DNA from: Polaribacter marinus
GTDB lineage: Bacteria > Bacteroidota > Bacteroidia > Flavobacteriales > Flavobacteriaceae
Direction: 5' to 3'
Length of the DNA: 64,000 nt
Assembly (NCBI RefSeq): GCF_022662535.1
Contig: NZ_JAKQYM010000001.1
Coordinates: 1 to 64,000 of the forward strand
Shown here: one piece after another, positions 1 to 7,391 of the stretch
How the letters are laid out: every line of letters starts with the position of its first letter
Position numbering within the stretch: position 1 is the first letter of the stretch
Translations under genes and position numbers: made by a program
The notes under the pieces: generated by a model
Seen by the model: the letters and a program-made list of their open reading frames with translations, nothing else
What the model was told of the DNA's origin: nothing
Databases searched by the model: none

Positions 1-69
1 AAATCATCAAAATTTATATTGCTGTAATTAGATGAAAATTTAACAAAAAACAATAGGTTTTTAACACAG

Positions 70-108
70 ATCATTCCGACAGAGTAAGGAACGAACGACG
101 AGGAATCT
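70..108. repeat. Dispersed intergenic repeat, copy 1
   Basis: A stretch of about 39 bases with the core TCATTCCGACAGAGTAAGG and ending GACGAGGAATCT. A second copy lies at 178-216. The same family, with an ATTTCGACAGAG core, makes up the right arms of the large array at 29.2-30.6 kb. Families of this kind are common between genes in Flavobacteriaceae; I know of no assigned function. Confidence 0.75.
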
Positions 109-177
109 TTTTTCAGTTTTAAGTCGTCAGTTATCAGTTGACGACCATAAGCTAATAGCTAAAAACATTTTACGAGA

Positions 178-216
178 GTCATTCCGACAGAGTGAGGTAC
201 GAGCGACGAGGAATCT
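178..216. repeat. Dispersed intergenic repeat, copy 2
   Basis: Second copy of the repeat at 70-108, differing by a few bases (GTGAGGTACGAGC in place of GTAAGGAACGAAC). The pair lies about 108 bases apart and flanks a short AT-rich segment. Confidence 0.75.
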
Positions 217-523
217 CCAACAACAAACAACGAACCAAGGCTAGATAAGATTTACCTTCTGAAATCAAACTGTTACTTCTATGGTTTTTGGGAATGGTCC
301 ATTAATCCTCTATGACTACCTTATAAAATCATAAAACTTTTTATTAACAATAAGGAAATGCCATTTATAATCAAAACAAATTAAATTTTAGGACAATTTA
401 AGCCGCTTAGCACTATTTTATGTTAAAAAACATCTAAAACCATACTTACACTGTAAAAAACAGCGAAAAACACATTTAAAATGTTAATAAATGGTGAATA
501 AAAAAATGTATTAAGAAGGAAAC

Positions 524-670
524 ATGATTGTATCTTTACAAAAAATAAAAAAAAGCCTTAAAGGCTGGCACTTTAAGACCTTTTTTAAAACGGTAACACT
601 TTTAGGAGTGTTTGTTTTGTTTTTAACTACTTCAAAATTACAATACTTCTTAAAGCTTACCAAAAAATAG
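524..670 (+). CDS. Possible small membrane protein (48 aa)
   Basis: A short open frame starting ATG at 524 after AAGAAGGA. It encodes a basic N-terminus (KKIKKSLKGWHFK), one hydrophobic stretch (VTLLGVFVLFL, about residues 24-34) and a basic tail. A small hairpin (GCAGTTT/AAACTGC, 686-702) follows the stop. This layout fits a one-pass membrane peptide, but I do not recognise the family and chance cannot be excluded. No function is proposed. Confidence 0.25.
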   Translation: MIVSLQKIKKSLKGWHFKTFFKTVTLLGVFVLFLTTSKLQYFLKLTKK

Positions 671-797
671 TGTATAATTTTTAAAGCAGTTTGCCAAACT
701 GCAAGGGTAAGGTATGATTTAAATTTAGTTTATAGGATCTCCGCTAGCTAATTGTTGGTTAGTGTTTTACTGCTCAAAATCGCGAGTGGTTGGGTAC

Positions 798-853
798 GTT
801 GTACAGAGTTTTAAAAGCGTACAAAAGAGATGTGGTACAACTGTCTCTTTGTA
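798..853 (+). promoter_or_regulatory. Leader with overlapping, mutually exclusive hairpins
   Basis: GTTGTAC (798-804) can pair with GTACAAC (835-841). TACAAAAGAGA (820-830) can pair with TCTCTTTGTA (844-853) with one bulged A. The GTACAAC segment forms the loop of the second hairpin, so each limits the other. The element sits 42 bases before the HU-like gene. It could be an attenuator or a protein-binding leader; this is inference from pairing alone. Confidence 0.35.
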
Positions 854-894
854 AATAAAAGTTGTAATTTTTTTAATTTTAAAAACAAATAAAG

Positions 895-1272
895 ATGGTT
901 AAATTAAAACCTATATCGCGTCCAAATCCTCAGGATAGAGCCGCGGACAATAAATTTTATGTACAAGCAATAGCAACCGGTGTTACTGATTTGGAAAGGT
1001 TGGCTTATTTGGTATCCAATCAAAGTACGGTTAGAGAGGCCGATTGTTATGCTGTTTTATTATCTTTATTACACAATATTAAAGATGAATTAGAGCAGGG
1101 TAAAATCGTAAAGTTAGATAAATTAGGCGCTTTTCAAATAGGAGTTAGTTCACAGGGTGTGGACACTTTAGAAGAGGTTTCTACGAATGCGGTTAAAAAA
1201 GCACATATTAATTTTAGACCCGACAAACGTTTGCGTAATATGTTGACAAATGTAGGGTATACATTAGATTAA
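895..1272 (+). CDS. HU-like DNA-binding protein
   Basis: A 125-residue protein of the HU/IHF superfamily in the longer form common in Bacteroidota (classical HU is about 90 residues). It opens with a short strand (MVKLKPISRPNP) and continues with helices around residues 25-65 (ITDLERLAYLVS-like), then the KLDKLGAFQIGV turn near residue 75-86. The FRPDKRLRNML stretch near the C-terminus matches the DNA-contact arm and end of HU folds. It is expected to bend or compact DNA. It stands alone, with a long leader containing competing hairpins and a strong terminator after it. HU-like genes at the head of polysaccharide loci are common in this phylum, so a local regulatory role is possible but not shown. 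Confidence 0.85.
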   Translation: MVKLKPISRPNPQDRAADNKFYVQAIATGVTDLERLAYLVSNQSTVREADCYAVLLSLLHNIKDELEQGKIVKLDKLGAFQIGVSSQGVDTLEEVSTNAVKKAHINFRPDKRLRNMLTNVGYTLD

Positions 1273-1286
1273 TTTTGTGAAATGAT

Positions 1287-1351
1287 GTTCGATGAGAGCT
1301 CTTCTATAATTATGATGTAGAAATAGGGCTCTTATCGAACATTTTTTTTTA
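1287..1351 (+). terminator. Rho-independent terminator after the HU-like gene
   Basis: GTTCGATGAGAGCTC (1287-1301) pairs over 15 positions, with two G-T wobbles, with GGGCTCTTATCGAAC (1326-1340). A run of T follows at 1342-1351. Confidence 0.85.
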
Positions 1352-1805
1352 TTTCTTCAAAAACGAATAAGTACGCAGAATAATGTTAAAGTTGTATGCA
1401 AAGATCATGTAGCCTTTTGTAGTAATTTCTTACTAAAAGATCAAAAAAACATAGTTTACTTTTTGCAGATAATTTCTTAACTTTTTACCAAAAATATAGA
1501 TAGATTTCTCTAAAAGAAAGGATACTTTTAAAATAAGTATCCTTTCTTTTTTTTGTGCTCATACATTTTAGTCTGTTTTCTTTATCAAAAATCACTAAAC
1601 AACAATGATAATAGCTTTTTGCTTATTGTTTTCAGTACGTTTTTTTGTTGATGATAATTTAAAAATTGACAGTGTTCTCCTTATGTTTTGGTGAAATGAG
1701 ACGCAAATAATGTCGGTTTGTTTTTAGAATGTGCTAATTTTTGTAGGGTATTCATTGGTCCAATAAAAACCTTTTTTTGTAAGTTTGTAAAAAAAATAAA
1801 TTGTA
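1352..1805. other. Gene-free interval containing a second terminator
   Basis: There is no credible coding frame. A second, stronger terminator hairpin lies at 1512-1554, about 160 bases after the first, so a short untranslated transcript could lie between them. The rest (1555-1805) is AT-rich and should contain the promoter of the long sugar operon, but I cannot place it with confidence. Confidence 0.5.
1512..1554 (+). terminator. Strong terminator hairpin
   Basis: AAAAGAAAGGATACTT (1512-1527) is the perfect 16-base complement of AAGTATCCTTTCTTTT (1535-1550), with a 7-base loop and a following T run. No gene immediately precedes it; see the finding on a possible small RNA. Confidence 0.8.
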
Positions 1806-2780
1806 TTGCAATTATCTGGTAAAAAAATTTTAGTTACTGGTGGGGCAGGTTTTATCGGTTCTAACTTATGTGAAGAATTGATAAATAGAAATAATCAAGT
1901 TGTCTGTCTAGATAATTTTGCTACGGGAAAAAGAGAGAATTTAGCAGCTATTATCAACAATCCTAACTTTACTTTACTTGAAGGAGATATTCGAAATCTT
2001 GAAGATTGCATGTTGGCAACTAAAGGTGTAGATTATGTGTTGCATGAGGCTGCATTAGGTTCTGTGCCAAGGTCTATAAAAGATCCAATTACTTCTAACG
2101 ATGTAAATGTCAGTGGTTTTTTAAACATGTTAATGGCTTGTAGAGATAATAAGGTGCAGCGATTTGTGTATGCGGCTAGTTCTTCTACTTATGGTGATTC
2201 TGAAGCTTTGCCTAAGGTAGAAGATAATATTGGAAAACCCTTATCACCTTATGCGGTTACTAAATATGTTAACGAGTTGTATGCAGATGTTTTTTCTAAA
2301 ACTTACGGATTGGAAACCATAGGCTTAAGATACTTTAATGTTTTTGGACGCAAACAAGATCCAAACGGTGCCTACGCTGCAGTAATTCCTAAATTTGTGA
2401 GTCAATTAATGAATTTAGAATCACCTACTATTAATGGGGATGGAAATTACTCTAGAGATTTTACTTATATTGATAATGTAATTCAGGCAAATTTATTAAG
2501 TTTAGTGGCAGCTAAAAAAGCTGTAAATACTGTGTATAATGTTGCGTACGGAGATCGAAATACTTTAAATAACTTAATGAGTTTTTTAAAGGAATATTTA
2601 TCTGAATTCAACCCAAAAATTAAAGAAGTCGAAGTGATTCATGGTGAAAATAGATTGGGAGATATCCCACATTCTCATGCCAGTGTTGATAAGGCAAAAG
2701 ACTTACTGAACTATAACCCGCAGTTTTCTTTGCAAAAAGGATTGAAAGAGGCGGTGAAATGGTATTGGGGGAATTTGTAG
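1806..2780 (+). CDS. UDP-N-acetylglucosamine 4-epimerase-like SDR (WbpP/TviC type)
   Basis: An extended short-chain dehydrogenase of 324 residues. The NAD-binding motif TGGAGFIGS is at residues 11-19, and the catalytic Tyr-Lys pair lies in SPYAVTKYVNEL around residue 148. The RYFNVFGRKQDP and GDGNYSRDFTYIDN segments are typical of WbpP/TviC-like 4-epimerases, which interconvert UDP-GlcNAc(A) and UDP-GalNAc(A). The start is TTG; no better upstream start is visible. It is separated from a matching 6-dehydrogenase (3310) only by a small four-helix-bundle gene, and the two together would supply an N-acetylhexosaminuronic acid precursor. Exact substrate is inferred. Confidence 0.85.
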   Translation: MQLSGKKILVTGGAGFIGSNLCEELINRNNQVVCLDNFATGKRENLAAIINNPNFTLLEGDIRNLEDCMLATKGVDYVLHEAALGSVPRSIKDPITSNDVNVSGFLNMLMACRDNKVQRFVYAASSSTYGDSEALPKVEDNIGKPLSPYAVTKYVNELYADVFSKTYGLETIGLRYFNVFGRKQDPNGAYAAVIPKFVSQLMNLESPTINGDGNYSRDFTYIDNVIQANLLSLVAAKKAVNTVYNVAYGDRNTLNNLMSFLKEYLSEFNPKIKEVEVIHGENRLGDIPHSHASVDKAKDLLNYNPQFSLQKGLKEAVKWYWGNL

Positions 2781-2824
2781 AGATTAAGGGATTTGGAAGT
2801 GAGGATTAGTTATTAGGTAATTGG

Positions 2825-3187
2825 ATGAAAACGCATAAAGATTTACTGGTTTGGCAAAAGTCAATTGCTTTGGTGACGGAAATCTATAAATTAACGAATG
2901 AGTTTCCTAATCATGAAATGTATGGATTGGTAAGTCAATTAAGAAGAGCTGCGATTTCAATACCTTCTAACATAGCAGAAGGAGCTGGTAGAAAATCAGA
3001 TAAAGACTTTGTTCGGTTTTTGTATATTGCAAGAGCGTCTGCGGCAGAAGTTGAAACTCAGCTAATTATTTCTGAAAATTTGGGTTATCTGCAATCGAAT
3101 AAAAATAATTTAAAAGAAGAATTGATAGGGATATCTAAAATGCTTACAGCACTGATCAATAAAATTAATAAACGTATAAAAGAATAA
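2825..3187 (+). CDS. Four-helix bundle protein (S23/IVP family)
   Basis: A 120-residue, almost wholly helical protein. The motifs HKDLLVWQKSI near the start and SQLRRAAISIPSNIAEGAGR near residues 38-57 define the family first seen in 23S rRNA intervening sequences. The DGR accessory protein Avd has the same fold. Members are often inserted singly among polysaccharide genes in Bacteroidota; their function there is unknown. It lies on the operon strand between the epimerase and dehydrogenase genes, and the DNA after it is a CCCTAA-like repeat tract, which suggests an inserted unit. No reverse transcriptase or rRNA is nearby, so neither known role is supported. Confidence 0.85.
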   Translation: MKTHKDLLVWQKSIALVTEIYKLTNEFPNHEMYGLVSQLRRAAISIPSNIAEGAGRKSDKDFVRFLYIARASAAEVETQLIISENLGYLQSNKNNLKEELIGISKMLTALINKINKRIKE

Positions 3188-3241
3188 AGAATAAAGAATA
3201 GAGGAACAAATAGAGATTATTAGGTTGTGGTTAATTCTCAT

Positions 3242-3297
3242 TTCCTAACCCCTAACCCTAATCCCTATTCCCTAATCCCTATTCCCTAATTCCTAAT
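3242..3297. repeat. CCCTAA/CCCTATT-type short tandem tract
   Basis: About eight irregular copies of a 6-11 base unit built on CCCTAAT or CCCTATT fill the gap between the four-helix-bundle gene and the dehydrogenase gene. A shorter relative lies inside the dehydrogenase gene at 3492-3519. Confidence 0.8.
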
Positions 3298-3309
3298 ATA
3301 AGAATAATT

Positions 3310-4620
3310 ATGAACAAAGAAATAAAAATCGCAATCATCGGACTAGGCTATGTAGGCTTGCCATTAGCAAGATTGTTTGCAACAAAATATTCAGTAGTTG
3401 GATTTGATATTAATGTAGAAAGGGTAGCGGAATTAATGTCTGGAAAGGATTCAACATTAGAGGTGTCTGATGAGGTTTTACAGAAAGTATTAGTCCCTAA
3501 TCCCCAGTCCCTAGTCCCAGCGGCTGAAGCATCCATAAATGGTCTCTATTGTAGTAAAGAAATACAAGATATTGCAGAATGCAACTACTACATTATTACA
3601 GTGCCAACACCCGTTGATAAGAATAATAGACCTGTTTTAACCCCTTTGGTAAAAGCGAGTGAAACGGTTGGGAAAGTATTAAAAAAAGGAGATATTGTTA
3701 TTTATGAATCTACGGTGTATCCTGGGGCAACAGAAGAAGAGTGTATTCCGGTGTTAGAAAGAGTATCTGGATTAAAATTTAATACAGATTTTTATGCAGG
3801 CTATTCTCCGGAAAGAATTAACCCAGGTGATAAAGAGCATACGGTAGAAAAAATATTAAAAGTAACTTCGGGATCTACTCCAGAAATTGGGTTAAAAGTA
3901 GATGAATTGTATAAATCAGTCATCATAGCAGGCACCCATTTGGCACCCACTATTAAAGTAGCAGAAGCAGCAAAAGTAATTGAAAACTCACAAAGAGATA
4001 TCAATATTGCCTTTGTCAATGAATTGGCGAAAATTTTTGGATTAATGGGGATCAATACACAGGATGTTTTAGCTGCTGCAGGTACAAAATGGAATTTTTT
4101 ACCTTTTACACCCGGTTTGGTGGGAGGGCATTGTATTGGGGTAGATCCTTACTATTTAGCACAAAAAGCGCAAGAATATGGGTATCATCCAGAAATTATT
4201 TTGGCGGGAAGAAGGATGAATGATAGTATGGGGAAGTACGTAGCTTCGGAAGTAGCAAAATTGATGATTCAGGCAGATATTAATGTAAAAGATTCGGAAA
4301 TTTTAGTGTTGGGAATTACATTTAAAGAGAATTGTCCGGATGTTAGAAATACAAAGTCTGTAGAGGTTATAAATGAGTTGACGGATTATGGAGCTAAAGT
4401 TACAATTTTTGATCCTAATGCAAACCCAAAAGAAGTTAAAAAAGAGTATAATTTAATTTCAGAAAAGATTTTGACAAATCAAAAATTTGATGCTATTGTG
4501 TTAACAGTGGCGCATAAAGAGTTTGGAGAATTGAATGTGAAATCGCTTCAAAAAGAAAAAGCGATTGTTTACGATGTGAAGAATTTTCTTCCATCAGAAA
4601 AAGTTAATAAATCATTATAG
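3310..4620 (+). CDS. UDP-N-acetyl-hexosamine 6-dehydrogenase (WbpO/TviB type)
   Basis: A 436-residue nucleotide-sugar dehydrogenase. It has an N-terminal Rossmann motif GLGYVGLPLA (residues 11-20), a central dimerisation domain, the catalytic cysteine in GLVGGHCIGVDPYY near residue 270, and a C-terminal UDP-binding domain. The family oxidises C6 of UDP-GlcNAc or UDP-GalNAc to the uronic acid using two NAD+. It fits with the 4-epimerase at 1806 and the WlbA-like oxidoreductase that follows 3 bases after its stop. An oddity is the stretch LVPNPQSLVPAAEAS near residues 62-76, encoded by a CCCTAA-type repeat that seems to have expanded inside the gene. Confidence 0.9.
   Translation: MNKEIKIAIIGLGYVGLPLARLFATKYSVVGFDINVERVAELMSGKDSTLEVSDEVLQKVLVPNPQSLVPAAEASINGLYCSKEIQDIAECNYYIITVPTPVDKNNRPVLTPLVKASETVGKVLKKGDIVIYESTVYPGATEEECIPVLERVSGLKFNTDFYAGYSPERINPGDKEHTVEKILKVTSGSTPEIGLKVDELYKSVIIAGTHLAPTIKVAEAAKVIENSQRDINIAFVNELAKIFGLMGINTQDVLAAAGTKWNFLPFTPGLVGGHCIGVDPYYLAQKAQEYGYHPEIILAGRRMNDSMGKYVASEVAKLMIQADINVKDSEILVLGITFKENCPDVRNTKSVEVINELTDYGAKVTIFDPNANPKEVKKEYNLISEKILTNQKFDAIVLTVAHKEFGELNVKSLQKEKAIVYDVKNFLPSEKVNKSL
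3492..3519 (+). repeat. CCCTAA-type repeat inside a coding sequence
   Basis: The bases read TAGTCCCTAATCCCCAGTCC followed by CTAGTCCC, in frame within the dehydrogenase gene. It is built from the same unit as the intergenic tract 200-250 bases upstream. Confidence 0.75.
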
Positions 4621-4623
4621 TGT

Positions 4624-5559
4624 ATGAAGAATTTCGCTTTAATAGGAGTTGCAGGTTACATAGCTCCAAGACATTTAAAAGCAATTAAAGATACCAATAA
4701 CAATCTAATAGCTGCACTTGATAAGTTTGACAGTGTTGGTGTAATGGATGGTTATTTCCCAAAGGCAGACTTTTTTGTAGAGTTTGAAAGATTTGATCGT
4801 CATATTGAAAAAATAAAGCGTCAACAAAACATCAATTTAGATTATGTGAGTATTTGTACTCCAAACTACTTGCACGATTCTCATATTAGAATGGCTTTGC
4901 GTAGAGGTGCAGATGCTATTTGTGAGAAACCTTTGGTATTAAACCCTTGGAACATAGATGCGTTGGCTGCTATCGAGAAAGAATCTAAAGGAAAGATTCA
5001 TACAATACTTCAGTTGCGTTTGCATGAATCTATCATAAAACTAAAACAAAAAGTAGATTCTAGTAATAAAAAAGGAAAATACGATATCGATTTAACTTAT
5101 ATTACCTCAAGAGGAAATTGGTATGATATTTCTTGGAAAGGAGATGAAAGTAAATCTGGTGGTATCGCCACCAATATTGGCGTGCATTTTTATGATATGT
5201 TGTCTTGGATTTTTGGAGAAGTGCAAGAGAATATAGTGCATTTAAAAGAGAAAGATAAATCTGCGGGTTATTTGGAATTTCAAAATGCAAGAGTACGTTG
5301 GTTTTTATCAATAGATGAAAATGATGTACCAGTACGATTAAAAAAGATTGGTCAGAGAACTTATCGCTCAATAACAATTGATGAGGAAGAGTTAGAATTT
5401 AGCCAAGGGTTTACGGAGTTGCATACAGATAGTTATAGAGGGATTTTAAAAGGGGAAAGTTTTGGGTTAGAAGATGCAAAACAATCAATTGAAATAGTGC
5501 ATGGTATTAGGAACCAAGAAGTTATGTTTAAGGGGGAAAAACATCAATTTGTAAAATAA
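4624..5559 (+). CDS. Gfo/Idh/MocA oxidoreductase, WlbA/WbpB-like
   Basis: A 311-residue NAD-dependent oxidoreductase. The N-terminal Rossmann domain starts FALIGVAGYIAPRHLKAI. The catalytic motif CEKPLV lies near residue 100, and the Asn/His segment NIGVHFYDMLSW near residue 186 belongs to the substrate domain. The opening GVAGYIAPRHLKAI is typical of WlbA/WbpB, which oxidise the 3-hydroxyl of UDP-GlcNAcA on the way to 2,3-diamino uronic acids. It directly follows the gene that would make that substrate. No matching 3-aminotransferase of the WbpE type lies beside it; the nearest aminotransferase is at 22419. The full pathway is therefore uncertain. Confidence 0.8.
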   Translation: MKNFALIGVAGYIAPRHLKAIKDTNNNLIAALDKFDSVGVMDGYFPKADFFVEFERFDRHIEKIKRQQNINLDYVSICTPNYLHDSHIRMALRRGADAICEKPLVLNPWNIDALAAIEKESKGKIHTILQLRLHESIIKLKQKVDSSNKKGKYDIDLTYITSRGNWYDISWKGDESKSGGIATNIGVHFYDMLSWIFGEVQENIVHLKEKDKSAGYLEFQNARVRWFLSIDENDVPVRLKKIGQRTYRSITIDEEELEFSQGFTELHTDSYRGILKGESFGLEDAKQSIEIVHGIRNQEVMFKGEKHQFVK

Positions 5560-5586
5560 ATAAAATGACTATATTTGCTTAAAAAA

Positions 5587-6018
5587 ATGAAAATAGGAAT
5601 CACTTTCAGTGCATTTGATTTGTTGCATGCTGGGCATATAAAAATGTTAGAAGATGCTAAACGGCAATGCGATTATTTGATCTGTGGACTTCAAACAGAT
5701 CCAACGCTAGATAGACCAGAAAAGAATAGACCCATCCAGTCTGTCGTTGAAAGATATATTCAGTTAAAAGGATGTAAGTTTGTGGATGAAATTGTCCCTT
5801 ATGCTACAGAGCAAGATTTAGAAGATGTATTAAGATCTTTTAACATTGATGTTCGTATCATTGGAGATGAGTATGCTAGTAAACAATTTACCGGAAGGCA
5901 CTATTGTGAAGAAAAAGGGATTGATTTGTATTTTAATAAAAGAGAGCATCGTTTTTCGAGTAGTGGTTTAAGAAAGGAAGTACAAGAGAAAGAAAATTTA
6001 AAGATAAAAGATAAATAG
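5587..6018 (+). CDS. Cytidylyltransferase-like nucleotidyltransferase
   Basis: A protein of about 143 residues in the TagD/GCT family. It has the nucleotide-binding motif HAGH (in FDLLHAGHIKML), a central CGLQTDPT segment and the RFSSSGLRK tail that plays the role of the second nucleotide-binding signature. The family joins CMP to glycerol-3-phosphate or similar alcohol phosphates. I prefer the ATG at 5587, which places MKIGITFSAFDLLHAGH at the N-terminus as in relatives; a TTG at 5575 is also in frame. The gene ends 2 bases before ugd. A role in adding a phospho-alcohol decoration to the polysaccharide is inference. Confidence 0.8.
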   Translation: MKIGITFSAFDLLHAGHIKMLEDAKRQCDYLICGLQTDPTLDRPEKNRPIQSVVERYIQLKGCKFVDEIVPYATEQDLEDVLRSFNIDVRIIGDEYASKQFTGRHYCEEKGIDLYFNKREHRFSSSGLRKEVQEKENLKIKDK

Positions 6019-6020
6019 TT

Positions 6021-7343
6021 ATGAATATAACTGTAGTTGGATCAGGTTATGTAGGCTTGGTTTCTGGTACTTGTTTTGCAGAAATGGGAAACAAAGTGAC
6101 TTGTGTAGATATAGATCAAAAGAAAATTCAAAAATTAGAGGAAGGAATCATTCCTATTTTTGAACCAGGATTAGAACAAATGGTTTTAAAAAATGTAAAA
6201 AACAAAAATTTATTTTTTACAACCAATTTAGGAAATGCTATTAGTGATGCTGAGATTGTCTTTATTGCGGTGGGAACCCCAATGGGAGATGATGGTTCTG
6301 CAGACTTGCAATATGTTTTAGCTGTCGCTAAATCGATAGGTAAGACCATGAAAAAAAGATTGGTGGTTGTGGATAAATCTACCGTGCCAGTTGGAACGGC
6401 TGATAAAGTAAAAATTACTATTCAAAAGGAATTAGATGTTAGAGGGGAGGATATTGATTTTGATGTGGTTTCTAATCCTGAATTTTTAAAAGAAGGAGCA
6501 GCAATAACTGATTTTATGAAGCCTGATAGGGTTGTGATAGGAGCAGATTCTGAGTATGCTTTTGATAAAATGAAGCAATTGTATTCACCATTTTTTAGAA
6601 CGCACGATCGTTTTATAACTATGGATATACGTTCTGCAGAAATGACTAAATATGCAGCAAATGCCATGTTAGCAACAAAAATATCCTTTATGAATGAGAT
6701 TGCTAATATATGTGAAAGAGTTGGTGCTGATGCAAATCAAGTAAGAATAGGTATAGGTTCAGATCAAAGAATTGGCTATAGTTTTATTTATCCCGGTGCA
6801 GGATATGGAGGTTCTTGTTTTCCTAAAGATGTAAAAGCTCTAAAGAAGATAGCAGAAGAAAATGGATATAAAGCAAATTTAATAGAGTCTGTAGAGAATG
6901 TGAATGATGCTCAAAAATTAGTGATTGCTCATAAAATTGTAAAACGATTTGGAGAAAATTTATCTGGGATGACTTTCGGTTTATGGGGATTGGCTTTTAA
7001 ACCAGGTACCGATGATATGAGAGAAGCTCCCGCTATTTATGTTGTGAAAGAACTCGTGAAAAGAGGAGCCAAGGTAAAAATGTATGATCCAAAAGCAATG
7101 AAAGAAGCAAAAGAATTTTACTTAAAAAATGTTGAGAATATCGAATATTTTAATTCGAAGTATGAGGTTTTAAAAGAAGCAAATGCGTTGATTTTATTAA
7201 CAGAATGGAAAGAATTTCGTTCTCCTGATTTTGAAGAAATAAAAAACACATTAATTTCACCTATTATTTTTGATGGGAGAAATCAGTATATAGCATATAA
7301 ATTGGAGGATAAAGGGATTGAGTATTATAGAATAGGTAAATAA
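6021..7343 (+). CDS. ugd: UDP-glucose 6-dehydrogenase
   Basis: A 440-residue nucleotide-sugar dehydrogenase. The NAD motif GSGYVGLVSGTCFAEMG is at residues 7-23, and the catalytic cysteine sits in YGGSCFPKDVKAL near residue 260. The C-terminal domain contains WGLAFKPGTDDMREAP near residue 320, typical of true UDP-glucose dehydrogenases. It converts UDP-glucose to UDP-glucuronate. It is the second 6-dehydrogenase of the locus and is clearly different from the WbpO/TviB-type enzyme at 3310, so the polymer probably contains or derives from two kinds of uronic acid. Confidence 0.93.
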   Translation: MNITVVGSGYVGLVSGTCFAEMGNKVTCVDIDQKKIQKLEEGIIPIFEPGLEQMVLKNVKNKNLFFTTNLGNAISDAEIVFIAVGTPMGDDGSADLQYVLAVAKSIGKTMKKRLVVVDKSTVPVGTADKVKITIQKELDVRGEDIDFDVVSNPEFLKEGAAITDFMKPDRVVIGADSEYAFDKMKQLYSPFFRTHDRFITMDIRSAEMTKYAANAMLATKISFMNEIANICERVGADANQVRIGIGSDQRIGYSFIYPGAGYGGSCFPKDVKALKKIAEENGYKANLIESVENVNDAQKLVIAHKIVKRFGENLSGMTFGLWGLAFKPGTDDMREAPAIYVVKELVKRGAKVKMYDPKAMKEAKEFYLKNVENIEYFNSKYEVLKEANALILLTEWKEFRSPDFEEIKNTLISPIIFDGRNQYIAYKLEDKGIEYYRIGK

Positions 7344-7391
7344 GTACAAATATTAAACTTGCAACAAAATTTTTAATTAAGAAATTAATAA

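Larger units (their letters stand above)
1..523. other. Gene-free leader region
   Basis: I see no convincing gene here. The stretch holds two copies of a dispersed repeat (70-108 and 178-216) and otherwise AT-rich DNA with stop codons in all frames. It lies upstream of the polysaccharide locus. Confidence 0.6.

Noticed and set aside
1605..1694. Small open frame of 29 codons starting ATGATAATAGC
   Set aside because: Too short, no supporting start context and no recognisable protein; likely chance in AT-rich DNA.
2825..3187. Diversity-generating retroelement (Avd-like gene)
   Set aside because: The four-helix bundle protein has the Avd fold, but there is no reverse transcriptase and no template/variable repeat pair near it.
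3348..3536. Opposite-strand frame inside the dehydrogenase gene
   Set aside because: It is a shadow of the true gene; the protein has no recognisable features, and the same applies to the other frames antisense to well-supported genes.
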